The position numbers and the translations under genes are program-made. Below are positions 37,701-50,654 of a DNA stretch of 64,000 nucleotides, in pieces. Every line of letters begins with the position of its first letter. Position 1 is the stretch's first letter. The DNA is from Amia ocellicauda (lineage: Eukaryota > Chordata > Actinopteri > Amiiformes > Amiidae): assembly GCF_036373705.1 (NCBI RefSeq), contig NC_089866.1:20870501-20934500 (forward strand). Reading direction: 5' to 3'. Below the pieces are notes generated by a model that did no database searches, was not told the origin of the DNA, and worked only from the letters and a program-made list of their open reading frames with translations.

Positions 37701-40700
37701 CCCAATCCAAACACTAAGCAAAGTCCTTATTTATCCTTTTAAATATATCCTTTGTCTCTAGCAATATGAAGCAGTGCTGAAATTAATTAATGATAGGAGA
37801 TTTTATTTAATTCCTTTGTCTACATTTTAATAATTAGCTCACTTTTTACTTAAGGAGCCTTTCTTTGGTGTGCAGTATCTTGTGTGAACAAGATGCTGAA
37901 GGCTGAATTTGATAAACTATTGAATGTGTGATTAAAAGGCTGTACGTACAACAGAAATGTATTTGCTTTTCATGCACTGCTATCTGCAGCGGTCGCTTGC
38001 TGCGTCTCACGCTAAGCATGGTTCTGTTTTTTCTCGTTGACCGTGTCAGGCTACCTGCTGAGAGAAATTAAGAAAGCAGACATTCCTCTTCCCGAAGGGG
38101 AGGTGAACCCAGTTGCGCCTCTGCCCAAACACGTCTTGGTCATCATGGTAGGTATTGTTTACCAGTGCCTTTATTTGCGTTGTTTTCCTTCAGTAGTAAC
38201 CACAGAAACGGTGAGCCTCTGTATTTGTGCCCTCTGCAGCTGAGGCCTTTTGTGCAGTAGTTAGAGAAGCATATAATAATGTAAGTGTCAAAAGAACAAT
38301 TGGTTATGCTTGTAGGTTTGTGATAGTTAGTGGCTGAGAGATTATTGATATGATCAGGACAATAACACTGAGCCTGTCCTTGAACTGTGAAAGGCATTTA
38401 ACAAATATAGTGTTCACAAATATTACACTTTTGTGCATACGTTATTATCATTAATACATAACTTTTTCAGTTCAACTGTGGATTCATTAGATATGTTATA
38501 TCTTCTTCTTTGCAGGAGCAGTTGCAGAAGCTGGAGGTAGAGTTAAGCGAAGTGACCAAAAACAAGGAGAAACTAAAGAAAAATCTCTTGGAGTTGACTG
38601 AATACACCCACATGCTGAGAATTACCAGGAACTTTGTCCAGAGAAGCACAGAGGTACAAGAGTGCTCAAACCCTTACAAGTGTGCGCTGGCCTCGCTGTA
38701 GTGCCGTCCTGCCGTAGGTCTGCTGGCTGCCTGTTCCTCTTCCCCCTGTCACTGTCATTAGTCTTCTTCTCTTACTTGGGACAGGAAGTCTGTGGGAGCA
38801 AAGATCCCCTGTTTCGCCAGTGACATTACCCCAGAATAATTCACGCCTTCAGAATAATGAAGTGCCTGTCAGAGTCATAGCTCTGCCTCAGCTAATTCAT
38901 CACAAGCAGGATTTATAAGCCCATTAAGTTTAGGAATAAATTGCATATTGCTGCCTTTATGAAGCTAAGCCACAGTTTACCATTTAGTCTCATTGAGTCT
39001 GATTTTACTTTAGCAAAGGGTTGTTTTACATTTTAAGGGATTTTTACTTCTTAGAAGAGCTGTGCTGTTACCCTGTTAGTGTGAACATTTCCACAAGGCA
39101 GACCATGAGAGCGAAGAAAACCAACCAAAAATAAAACCCTGCTTTGCTGCAGCTCCCCCTAACTAATTCAATTGACCCTATTTAGCTGGGTAATATTTCT
39201 AAGAAGAGAATTTGGGAAGATAACTTTGTTACTGTCTTCTCTTTTAATAACACCATATTTGGAATAATTAAGTGATTACTTGAAGTGAAAGTAGTTTGGG
39301 TAAGTATGTACTTATTTGAAAAGAAAAAACTAAGCTGAAGAAGCCAGTTGTTTTATTTTCTGATTCGATGTTGTTAACTATAATCTTGATATATTGTGTT
39401 ATTTTTAGCAGGAGCCTCTTCAGCCACAGTATGAAGAATTCCCTTTCCTGGAGAAAGAATCCTTAATGGACTATAACAACATGCAGCGCCTGGGAGCCAA
39501 GCTTGGGTGTGTAAAGGAGACCAACACACACACAAACACAAAACACCATACATACATTTTTTAAAATACAAGTTTAATACATTTGAAGTAATTTAAAAGT
39601 GAATTGAGCCCCCCCCCCCAAAAAAAAAAACAAAACATTTAATGTAATTTCAGTATATAAACATACTATACTTCACCCAGGATGCCATTGGGGTGCCACA
39701 GGTAAAGAGCAGAAGTTATGTACTCCATTCACCAAAATACACGCTAACGGAAATTTTTACAATTAAAGTAAAAATGGAAAAAATTTATTGCAAAAACAAA
39801 ATCCGTGGTTCACTTGTTAAAGTTTTAACAGTTATGGCAAAACAGGAAAATCATTAGTTATAAAAAGCCACTGTTCACTTATTAATGTTATAACAGCAAT
39901 ATCAAAACCAGAAAATCATCTTTAGTTAATATTTAAAAACCTTAGGAACTAAAAGCCTTTACTCAAGAAAGTTTAACTTATGTTGTGCGCATCTACAATT
40001 AAATGTACCTTGTATGGTATTAGTACTGTTCATCGGTAAAATTTATTGTAAAAGTGGAAGTTCGGATTGTTGTAAAAAAGGTCTGCCAGGGTTGTTGTAG
40101 TTGAGCTTTGTTTGTATCCCCTGGTAGTTAGAGAGATGAAAACAAGGATTGCAGGTCTAATTTTAACACCCTGAAAAGGACAGGGGAAACGCACACACAC
40201 CCTGTTTGACTATTATGTGTTTTGCACTCTGAAACTGCAAAACAAAGTGCTCAATAAACTCAAACTCTCGTTAAAGAGCATTGATCTTTGAGTTCTTACT
40301 GTTTTCAATTTGATTTGCTTCAATGCAGGTTCATCTCAGGCTTAATACACAGAGTTAAGATTGAAGCCTTCGAAAGAATGCTGTGGAGGGTGTGTAAGGG
40401 ATACACCATTCTAAGCTACGCGGAGATCGATGAAAACATTGAGGATCCTGATACCGTGAGTATACTTTTCTCATTCCATTCAATTTATCTATAAATATTC
40501 TTCTGCTTTTCTGGATTAAGACTAATCTAACTAACTGGTACTAACAGGGGAAAGAGCTTCCTACAATGCATTGTGCTAGTCAGCTGGTTACTGTTGTGTA
40601 AATTGTGATGTCAATTTTGGAATCTATTCAGGATTATAAATATATAGTCAGGAATTTGGATACATGCTATTTCTGTGCTTCTCATCCCCTACGTGACTTT

Positions 40701-43700
40701 CATTTTGTTAACCTTGTTGATCAAATTTAATCCGAATCTCTTGTGACTTCCTGAGTTCAGCCTCCTTCCTCAAAATGTGTATTCATTAGGTTGTGGTTTC
40801 TGAGGCCACGTCTTCAGCTTCTTCTGCTCAAGGCCTGAGATGACATGATAAATGCGCCTTCCCCTTTAATAACTACATTATAAACTGTCTAACTTTGTAT
40901 CAGAGCTCCATATTTTTGTTATTTTATTAATTTCTTTGCTTTGTGTTTCAGGGAGAAATAACAAAAAGTGTGGTATTCTTAATTTCATACTGGGGCGAAC
41001 AGATTGGTCAGAAGGTAAAGAAGATATGTGATTGGTAAGGACATAATTTCTTATTTGCAATAACTAGTGGGCAATATAGAAAATAAATCTTAAGAAAGAT
41101 TTTAAGTTTTTGTTGGAATGAGGTGTGAGATGGTGATTTGCCTGGTAATGTGTGGTGACATTATTCTGTTCCAGTTATCACTGTCACATCTACCCATATC
41201 CCAGCAACAACGAGGAGCGGAAAGATGTCGTTGAAGGACTCCGGACTCGAATTCAAGATCTGCACACTGTATGTATTGCTTCTCTTTGTTTCTTTCTTAT
41301 TACTGCAATAATAATTTCACAGTGAGTGAGAAATAACTAAGAAGGGGAAGGCTCTGCTGGGTTAATACTGTGAGAAACGGATATTATCTAAACCGTTAAA
41401 GTGCTGTTTATTTAATGTTGTGCAGCTTGCCTTGTGCTCTGGCCTCAGGATGTGCTCTGCAAAGGCTCTTGGTTGTTGTGATTTAGGCGGTGAGAAAGGA
41501 ATGTGAAGAAATATTCTGATGCTGTTCTCAGAGGCTGGGTCCTGTGTTTCTCACTCGACCGGTTAATCGCCCTGCCTGACTAGGAATCCTCAGGCTGGTC
41601 ATTTGACTACCGTGAGGTTCAGTGCATCTTACCATTCCAAGGGGGTGAAACTGGGCCCTCATCCAGAGTACACTTTCTCCCTCGAACCTCTTACTTCTGC
41701 ATGTCACATGATGCACCCCCATGCCTGGCCTGAGCAGCCCCCTGAGTCATGGAAGGCTGTACTATTGTAATACTTTCATTATGAGTTGATCTCATCTGCA
41801 AAAAGCCGTGCTCCTACCAGTGAGCAAAACTAACTTTCAAAGATGCCTTTTTTTTTTTTTTTTTTTCACATTTGCAGAAATGCATGTAAGTTATGCTTCA
41901 TCTCCCTGATAAAATCACTCCCCTATGTCTCCTCTCTTTTGTCATTCTGACAGGTGTTGCACAGGACAGAAGATTACCTGAGACAGGTGCTAAGTAAAGC
42001 TTCTGAGTCCATTTATACATGGGTGATCCAGGTCAAAAAGATGAAGGCCATTTACCACATACTGAATCTGTGCAGCTTCGATGTGACCAACAAGTGTCTG
42101 ATCGCGGAGGTGTGGTGCCCAGTGAACGACCTGACCACGCTGCGCCGAGCTTTGGAGGAGGGATCGGTGAGTACAGCTTAGAGCTGGAGAGTGGGGGAAA
42201 GGTGGCACTTTTTTATTTCTTTTGGGGGGTGTGGTGGACTTGGGGGGTCAACCAGAAAAACTAATTGACCTTTGGATTAGCATAGCTGGCACCTCCTAGT
42301 TTCAATGAGATCAATAGTTCAATTGAATGTTTTGACTCCTGTGCTTTTAGTGCAAAGAGCTGGGCTGTGCATAATTGATGGTCACCGATTTTTTTTATTT
42401 TTTCCTTTTTGTTCTCAGTTCCATGGTGTGTTTTTAAAGATCTCCCTTAAGGGCATGTGTGTGTCAAAGTAAATGGGCTAATGGTCTTGTCTCATGTGGT
42501 TAAAAAGTCTCTGTCTCTTTTGATCTGATAGAGCAGCAGTGCAAATGGCATGTGATTAGGAGTCAAGGCTTAGGTCAATTCAGGATTACATCTTATCTCG
42601 GAGCCTATGGTGGGGGATGTACTTCCCGTATATTAGACAGTAGCTGAAAAGTAATGATACTTGTGCCTGACAAGTTTTGTGAATGATACATTGTTCTGAC
42701 AGTTTGCTTTGTCCTTATACTTTATTTTGCTGTCACTGATATAAGGAAAGGCCATTTTTGGTTATTGTACGTTTAATCTGTAATGCTACTGTTCCCTGAA
42801 ATCTCCCACATTGTGTATTTGTTTCCTCCCATTAGAAGTAACTGTTTCCCCAGTTGCAGGAGATGTTAAAACTTTAAATATCTAGACATCCATTTAAACA
42901 CATACATATCTGTCACTTTTAAAATAAATAAATAAATAAACAAACCACTTGTCCATTACAGAATCCACATCTAAAAAAAAAAAAAAAGTAAAAACACTGT
43001 GCAGAAAACGTATGATAGGAGTCTTTATAGTCGGGGTATTTGCAAATTCCTTATGATTCTGAATCCAAGTTGCTTGGTTTTATTTTTAGAGGAAGAATGG
43101 AGCCACTGTGCCATCTTTTGTGAATCGAATACCGAGCACAGAGACCCCCCCGACGCTCATCAGAACGAACAAATTCACGTCGGGCTTCCAGAACATTGTG
43201 GAAGCCTATGGAGTTGGCAACTACAGAGAAGTCAATCCAGGTAACCTTTATTTTAATTTTATTTCTCTGTCCTTTAATGGAGACAGTTCCCAGGTCATGA
43301 AGTATTATTTTAAGTTCAGTCAGAGTCTTTGAGAGGGCCTGGTAATCGAACCAGTTATTGAGATTGAGTCTTTCTCAGCAGTTGTGTTTAAAAGAACAGA
43401 ATCACACAAATCACAAGCATTTTGTAGTTTTATTTTGAGTCATTCCAGGTTTTCAGTCAGTCCGAGTCAGATGTGCTGAAGAGTCACTTTGACTAGCTTT
43501 GCCAGAAATGAAAATACATGTTTTTTGTTTGGAGTTGCAGTGTATATAGGTGAACTGTCATCCTCCATCTTCACATTTGTTTGTCCCATCAGGAAACTCA
43601 GATTTTTAAATTTTTTTATAATATCATCTAGATGATGTTTCATATTTTTCCCTGAAATTCATAACTGAGTTTTTCAGGTCATTGATGTAAGTTTTGTGCA

Positions 43701-46066
43701 TGAAGTTGTCTTTTATACACTTGGTTTCTTTAGCAATGGATCTCTGTGTTGCTTTCACAGCTCCCTACACCATTGTCACGTTTCCCTTTGTGTTCGCTGT
43801 GATGTTCGGAGACTTGGGCCACGGCATCATAATGGCTCTCTTCTCATTGTGGATGGTCTTATTTGAAAACAACCCCAAACTCAAGAGAACAAGAAACGAG
43901 GTAAGAAACAACTCAGTGATGTTATTATTCACAATGGCAATGGTTTTGTATTGTATTGAACTGATATTTGAAATTCCTTTTTCTTTGTTAAAACAGATAT
44001 GGAACACTTTCTTTGAGGGTCGATACATAATCTTAATGATGGGCATCTTCTCTGTGTACACGGGACTCATCTACAATGACTGCTTTTCCAAGTCTGTAAA
44101 TATCTTTGGCTCTGCGTGGAATGTGAATGCGATGTTCAAAGCAGGACAATGGAAGTAAGTGGAAGAAAAACAGCGTCATTTTTGCCGTGGTTTGGGAACA
44201 TTCCCAGACTCCTTTAATCCTTTCTTTGGCTGTAGCTTAGTACAAAGTCTTTTGCAATTTGTGTATTTGTTAAGAGAGGCATTATGTTAAACATAGCTGC
44301 TGGTGTAACTCTAGAAAGACAAATCCTGCGTTTGTGTAATTATTCTTCTGCATTTGTTTTAAAGTGCCAGCGATCTCCATTCAAATGCCTTGCTAACCCT
44401 TGATCCCAATGTAACTGGTGTCTTCAATGGACCATACCCATTTGGCATAGACCCTGTGAGTACTGGTTTAGTAATTATCTGTACTTTGTTGTCTGTAACC
44501 TTATAACTATTCTTAGACAAGATAATATGCACCCTCTAAAACACAGTGTTTAGTTTTATTCTGATTTGTTTTCCATGCTGTAATTAAGTGCATTAAAATA
44601 GTACATTGTTTCAGGAGAAAGGGGAAAAAAAGGTTTGGGATAGTAGGTTGCAGTTCCTTAAGCATTACATTTGTACACAATTAAGGCTGACGCATATTGT
44701 CAGTGTCAGACTTCATGCTTACATAAAGCATTTTTAAAGCCGTTAGGTAATAGATGGAAAAATAGCTTAATGATGTATTGTTTGTGTTCCCCTGAATTCA
44801 GATTTGGAATTTGGCGACTAATCGCCTCAGTTTCTTAAACTCCTACAAGATGAAGATGTCTGTCATCCTGGGGGTTGTTCACATGACCTTTGGAGTCATT
44901 CTGGGTGTCTTCAATTACCTGTGAGTTCACAAGAACATTTACTTATTTATTTATTCATTATTATTATTATCATTGTTTTTTAAATATAACTCAATTTGAC
45001 TTTTTTGAAACCTACATTTATCAAGCAACTCCTTGTAGCACTACAAATGTGGGACCCAGCCATTGGAAAAACTAATTTTTTGGGATTGGGACAGGCATAG
45101 CTACTGATCAGCAAAGTGGTGTAGTATGGATTGGAAATGGGTCAATCTACAAAAGCTCAATCCTGCTCTCTAAGCAGAAGCCTTAACCCGATGAGCCTCT
45201 TTGGATCCCTGCTGCATTATTCTGAATATGCCTTTCTGTGCTACTAAACTACATGTGTATTCACGATGTATGGTAGAATAGGGCACACGGTCAAATGTAA
45301 CAAATTGCAGAGGCCTGTATATTACGACAAAAACAAGGTTGCAAAACAATGAGGTTGATTATATTCAGAGGCAGGCAAATTGTGACTATAAAATAAGGCA
45401 GCCAACCTTGCAAGTGCAATCTATCCACATCAGTGGTGTAGCGAGGGGTGATGTAATTGCGGGGGGGGGTGTATATTGCAGACATATGATCTCCGGTACC
45501 AAACTGTGCTTCAGGAGATGACAGGGTAATCATGCTATGTTGTTCCTTTAATCTTAGCAGCCCTGGTTCAGTGTGATCATGGAAGCGTGTTTCCTTGATG
45601 AAACGAAGAATCAAAACCGCTGTTGCTTTTGTGACTGCACTAATTCCGACTTAATTGTATTGAATCAAAGGAGGCTCGTCTCTGCAGTTGCCAGTATGAA
45701 GCTGGACAAGTCGTGAGTCATGCTTTCTTTTTGTGTCTTCTTTTATCTGTAAATTAGGCACTTCAGAAAGAAGTTCAACATCTACCTGGTGTTTTTACCC
45801 GAGCTGCTCTTTCTGCTCTGTCTCTTCGGCTACCTGGTGTTCATGATCATCTTTAAATGGCTGGCTTTCTCAGCAGAGAACTCCCGACTCGCTCCCAGCA
45901 TCCTCATCCACTTCATTAACATGTTCCTCTTCCAGGGGAATGAGGGCATGCAACCCCTCTATCCTGGCCAGGTCAGTCCTGCACTCCGCCCTGCCTATTA
46001 CAGAGGGCATAGCAAAGAAACATTTATATTCACTCTTTCAGGTGCACACCTCTAGCAATAGCAGTG

Positions 46067-46130
<64 letters not shown>

Positions 46131-48377
46131 TTATGTTTATTTTATTTTTATTTCTTGGCAGGCGCCATTATCCAGGGCGACTTACAACATAAGTGCAAAC
46201 AAAGACATAAGTGCAAACTCATCTGTAAATTGTTCCTGGTACAGTTTCTGACAGTCTGTCCAATTCCTTTACTTTTAGTTTTTTAGTTTTTTTGTGTGAT
46301 TTATTCTGGAGGGCCTGTTTCTGAGTTTGATTGTATTTGAACCATCAATTAAAAACATTGGAAGAAGACCAAGAAATACTAATAGTTTTCCAGTAGCAGA
46401 ATCCTTTTTCTACTCATTAAGTCTGTATAGCAGGTGAAAGTTTTGATGTGGTCTAGCCCTCTGTGCTGAGAGGAGCACAGGTATGAAAGTGATTGAATTT
46501 GAAACTGGATGTGGAGTTGTTCTCTCTGTGTGTCATGGTTTGTGTCCCCCGTACCCCCCCCCTTACTCCTGTGTCCTGTGTCCCCCACAGACAGGGCTGC
46601 AGGTGTTCCTCGTGGTGATCGCTGTCCTCTCGGTGCCCGTGCTGCTGCTAGGGAAACCTCTTTACCTGTACTGGCTGCACCATGGAGGGAAGAGCCTGGG
46701 CATGTACAGAGTAAGCACAACAAGCAGGCAGAATATGCTCCTCAGTCAGCTTGGCAGGGTGAACTTAGACCTCCCAAACCTGATCTTTTTTATGCTGAAT
46801 CTATTATTAGTAATGGAAAGAAACACATGTTTATGCTGTGACACAAGAAAATGAGCAGTTAAAACCATGGTAGAGCTATTGGGAGTTCTTCATGCGAATG
46901 TGACATCCAGCGTCTGTTGTGTCTGTTTCTCAATGCCTTGGTTTGGTTTCAGAAGGGGTACGAACTGGTGCGCCGGGGTAGTGAGGAGGAGCTGTCTCTG
47001 CTCAGAGCTCATGACATGGAAGAGGGGGGGAGCCACACAGATCACACAGCCAGCAGGGAGGCCCAGTCTGAGGAGGTCAGTGCACTGTGGCCCATTGGTG
47101 TTTACCTCCAAGTCTGTAACTCAAAATCTGTCAGAATGTTCACATAAGTTTGAACTTTGAATGGAACAGCTGAGGCGGTCACTATTTTTCTACTCTGATG
47201 GTGTTAAAAATACACTATATAGTTTCCCCATAGGTATTTTTTTCTTTCTAGTTTGATTTTGCAGACGTTTTCTTGCACCAGTCCATCCACACCATCGAGT
47301 ACTGCCTGGGCTGCATCTCCAACACTGCTTCCTACCTGCGCCTCTGGGCCCTCAGCCTCGCCCACGCCCGTAAGTAAAGATGGATGAGACTACTCTAATG
47401 TTCGGTGCAATTCAATATACTTTCCTTTTTGTTTTGTTAATTTGTACCTCAATTGTTAATCTGTTTAACTTCTCCTTTTAATGTGTTGACGGTTTATTGT
47501 TGTGTTTAACATATTTCCTGTACAGTTTTAGAGCCAGTTTATATATATATATATATTTTTGTTGTTGAACAAAAAAAAAACGCTGGCTTATGAATAGTGT
47601 GCAGTGAAAGTGTGCTTTAACTGCTCCTGTGTGGTGTGTGCTGTCAGAGTTGTCTGAGGTCCTGTGGGCGATGGTGATGAGAGTGGGGCTGCGCGTGGAC
47701 AACAAGTTTGGGATTGTCTTCCTGGTGCCAGTGTTTGGGCTCTTCGCCGTCCTCACCGTGTCCATCCTGCTCATCATGGAGGGGCTCTCCGCCTTCCTGC
47801 ACGCCCTGCGGCTGCACTGGTCTGTACCTCCTACACACACAGTCATGTCTCAGTTGCACTAAAGCCTCCAAGCGTGATCATTCTGTAAAGACTAACCTTT
47901 CAACACCAACTGTTAAATTGATAAAAAGTGTGTGCGCATGTGTGTTTTTCTTCTCGTTGGGCTTTCATACTTAAACAGTAGGGCTTTACTACATCGAATG
48001 AAAAGTCTTAACAATAGCCCAGAATAGTTCAACACCGTTTCCTGCTTTTAAAAACAAATGCTAACCACTGGAAAAAATACCATTATGCGTTAGTTTATCA
48101 ATGCTAAAAACACGTATCTGCAAAGGAATATGATCTCCTTACCATATATATTTACAAAGACATAACTACAGTGTCTAGGATGCTGTGAAATGCCTTTCAG
48201 CAAGGCAGCTAGCTATGATGATGTTGCAGTATGTTGTACAGCTGGACAATGTTGTGTGCTTCTTGCATTAACAGGGTGGAATTTCAGAACAAGTTCTACA
48301 CTGGCGCTGGAATCAAGTTCATCCCTTTCTCCTTCTCACTCATCTCCTCTGGTTTCGAATACGAGGGCTTCATGTGA
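34154..48377 (+). CDS. ATP6V0A2: V-type proton ATPase 116 kDa subunit a, isoform 2
   Basis: Subunit a2 of the membrane V0 sector, carrying the proton half-channels in Golgi and endosome V-ATPases. Twenty exons: 34154-34270, 36753-36831, 38050-38147, 38516-38653, 39409-39506, 40329-40455, 40952-41034, 41175-41268, 41954-42166, 43090-43240, 43761-43900, 43997-44154, 44365-44455, 44802-44920, 45758-45971, 46591-46710, 46953-47075, 47252-47369, 47648-47819 and 48275-48377. They give 851 residues (human 856). The cytosolic N-domain opens [20 protein letters not shown] and includes LPEGEVNP and [12 protein letters not shown]. The membrane domain includes [29 protein letters not shown] and [16 protein letters not shown], which holds the arginine essential for proton transport. 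The a2-specific start and LPEGE segment support isoform 2. Intron 1 is the longest (about 2.5 kb). Exon 5 has a NAGNAG acceptor. Confidence 0.96.
34271..36752 (+). other. ATP6V0A2: ATP6V0A2 intron 1
   Basis: The largest intron of this gene. It holds an A32 run plus (AT)n at 34710-34767 and otherwise no exon or mobile element I can name. Short open frames in it are not conserved protein. Confidence 0.7.
34710..34767. repeat. Poly-A followed by (AT)n
   Basis: About 32 A residues directly joined to about 13 AT units. It could be the tail of an old retroposed element, but no body is recognisable upstream. Confidence 0.9.
37500..37528. repeat. (TGT)n microsatellite
   Basis: Nine to ten TGT units in ATP6V0A2 intron 2. 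Confidence 0.9.
39803..39932. repeat. Diverged two-copy tandem repeat, period 65 bp
   Basis: The segment starting at 39803 (TGGTTCACTTGTTAA...AGGAAAATCATTAGTTA) recurs at 39868 (CTGTTCACTTATTAA...CAGAAAATCATCTTTAG). It lies in ATP6V0A2 intron 5. Confidence 0.7.
46070..46240 (+). mobile_element. Fish retroposon tail: (ATT)n plus GGCGACTTACAAC motif, copy 1
   Basis: (TTA)n at 46070-46130 is followed by TTTATTTCTTGGCAGGCGCC and TTATCCAGGGCGACTTACAA (about 46148-46189). From memory this motif marks short retroposons in many ray-finned fish genomes. It lies in ATP6V0A2 intron 15. The downstream boundary is approximate. Confidence 0.55.
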
Positions 48378-49449
48378 AAAGGCTGCTCAGAGCTAAAGAA
48401 CTGGGAGAAACCCTGTGTGACAGGGATTGTATGATCTTGAACCTCATAGCTGTCCATTTTTTTTCTTTTTTTGTATATTTGGTTTTGTACTTAAATGTTT
48501 TTTTTGCACTGACTGCCTTACATAAAGCAACCAAATATAAACATATCATGTTTGATTGTAAATGTCCAGATACAACCTTAGAATCTGTATAGTGTTTCAA
48601 CACACATTTGCTTAAATGTTTTGGTTTCCACCGTTAATTGTGAAGAGGTGCTTAACTGTATATTTTATTAATTCTGGTTGTCAGCGGAGAAGGGGTTGGG
48701 GGGGTGTAAGCTATTTGCATAAAGGGTTACTGTGAAGTATTTGATACAATGTGTGCATCCCAGCAACCACTGACAGTCTGCTTGTTTTAAAACTGAAAAT
48801 ATTAATATATATTTTTTGATTCACAAAAGCCCAGAAATGTAATTTATATAGTCTAGGAATAAATGGTTTATTATTCTAAAAATCTGTCTTTCTTACAAGT
48901 TAATTGGTGATTACTGACAGATGGCATTCATAGAGTGGTACAGGACCTCTTTTCCCAGATATATTTGAATGTAAATACTGTATTGTATTAGATTCTGTAT
49001 GTAGATGTTGGAATAGTGTCATATGTTGCTGTAGCCACTTTTTCTGAAATCTTTCTGGCACTTTGCAGTATTTGAATGCTACAACAGAAGCACAGATGAA
49101 GCTTCCCTAGGAAATCATGTTCTGAAAACATGAGAGAGCTGCTTGTTACATGTCAATCCAATGTCAAGGCCAATATCAAGTTAATAAGTACTACCACTAA
49201 TTTTGTCAGGAATTCTAAATGAACATATTCCCTAGTGGGAAAAGCATGTCACAAGTGGAGAGAAATAACATAGAATGGTGCAATTGCATGACCATGCTGT
49301 GGATTACAAGACTCTGGCTAAACCTATTGAGCAATGCAGATCCAGCTGACATTTTCAGAACCCTGAAAGGGACTGGCAGATTGAACCCAGTCCTTTAGCT
49401 GAAACTCAACATCAGGACCAGCGGACTACACAAACTGCAGCCCATTTCA

Positions 49450-49530
49450 GAACTGAGAAAGTGAGACACCTTTTTACACAAGGGGTTGTGGGTGTCTCTT
49501 GCCAACTGCTACGTGGTGTTGTGTAACTTT
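49450..49530 (+). mobile_element. Diverged CR1-like LINE 3' fragment
   Basis: GAGACACCTTTTTACACAAG followed by GGGTTGTGGGTGTCT and CCAACTGCTACGTGGTGTTG aligns with the element at 13770-13990 (GAGACACTTCTTCACACAGA..., AACTCCCCAGTGATGTGGTTG). It is more decayed than that copy and lies within the presumed ATP6V0A2 3' UTR. Confidence 0.4.
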
Positions 49531-50035
49531 CTATAAAGGCTCATTCCAGAGTCTTCGTGGTTTTCTTGCATCACTAACCTGCTTACAAACTGCTAACAAA
49601 CATCTTGTGCAGGAAGATGTGTTCTTTCTAATCTTTGTTTTTTGTTCTTATATGGTTGAGTTAACACCAGAATCCTTATGCTTCTAGCTTTTGCGCAACT
49701 TCTTTTATTCACTTTTATTTATTTTAACAAAGGAATATTTTATTAAACATTACCTTCCTTGAGTAATGTACTGTGCTGAAGATTGCAAATGCAAAATATT
49801 TTTACAAACAAAATGCCTAGCTGAAGTCTAGTTTATTTTTTCACCCCCAGAAAAAGTTGAGTTGGCTGAAGTGCTTCTAGGTATAAAGAAATGTCTTGTT
49901 TTATCCTGTTCTAATACATTGTGCCCAATTTAAGCAGTTGTAAGTTCTGGCACACTCCAATGACCTCCCCCCCAACAAATGTGTAATTTAAGTTTTTCAT
50001 TCAGCCCATCTTTTCAACTGCCATTTCAAAAAGCA

Positions 50036-50041
50036 AATAAA
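50036..50041 (+). terminator. ATP6V0A2: Polyadenylation signal of ATP6V0A2
   Basis: Canonical AATAAA followed by a TCTCATTGTTTC stretch, before the DNAH10 upstream region. Confidence 0.55.
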
Positions 50042-50172
50042 GTCTTAATAATTTGAAATGGAAGTGCAAACGTCTCATTGTTTCAATTAAATAGCTGCTT
50101 TCGTGTGTTTGGGTTTTAGGACATCACAGAACTAAAACGGATGCATGTTCTGGACCCTTACAAAAACAAATC

Positions 50173-50262
50173 CTGGTGTCCTGCAGGAATTGCGCCGATG
50201 TCCTGTAGTTATTCTTGGTGTCCTGCAGGAGTTCTACTCGAGTCCTGAAAGAAATTACAAAA
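50173..50262. repeat. Short imperfect minisatellite (GTGTCCTGCAGGA)
   Basis: TGGTGTCCTGCAGGA occurs twice (50173 and 50217 areas), with degraded relatives GATGTCCTGTAG and GAGTCCTGAAAG between and after. It lies about 500 bp before the DNAH10 start. Confidence 0.55.
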
Positions 50263-50640
50263 AAAATAAAATAATAGTTTTTCCCCCATGTATAATGCTG
50301 TATACTACTTCAATAGAATACTTGAATTCAAAAATATGAATAATTCATACAGAAATCAGATCAATATTAAAACAAGAGAATTACTGAAAATACATAAATA
50401 CAACTATTTGCTATTAGTTCAGGAGAAATACTAATTTTATTAAATTACATCTATTTTGACATTTGTTAACTTATACATACATGAACAGTTTATTTTATTT
50501 TATTATTATTTTGGTAATTTTAGTCCAAATTCAATTCAGATTGTCAACACCATTATTTGTTGCACTGCAGTGCTGTTGAATCAGGGGCTCGACAGGAAGT
50601 GGAGCAGTAAGTTGCAGGAAGTGGCCCGGGTTTGAGTGCA

Positions 50641-50654
50641 GTTGCTATAGCGAC
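50641..50654 (+). promoter_or_regulatory. DNAH10: RFX X-box upstream of DNAH10
   Basis: GTTGCT-AT-AGCGAC fits RYYNYY-N(1-3)-RRNRAC at every position and is close to the symmetrical canonical form GTTGCCATGGCAAC. It lies 119 bp before the chosen DNAH10 start. Axonemal dynein genes are established RFX targets. Activity is inferred. Confidence 0.7.

Larger units (their letters stand above)
48378..50050 (+). other. ATP6V0A2: ATP6V0A2 3' untranslated region
   Basis: The first canonical AATAAA that makes a convincing end is at 50036-50041, about 1.7 kb past the stop. No coding exon is supported in between. A diverged LINE fragment lies near 49450-49530. An earlier AATAAA at 48857-48862 may give a shorter form. 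Confidence 0.55.

Noticed and set aside
45045-45240. Second tRNA-derived SINE on the minus strand (GGCTCATCGGGTTAAGGC)
   Set aside because: An A-box-like word is present but no B box matching GTTCRANNCC follows at the right distance.
45420-45480. GTGGTGTAGCGAGGGG with a G-run, resembling a transposon end
   Set aside because: No inverted partner or target duplication could be found nearby.
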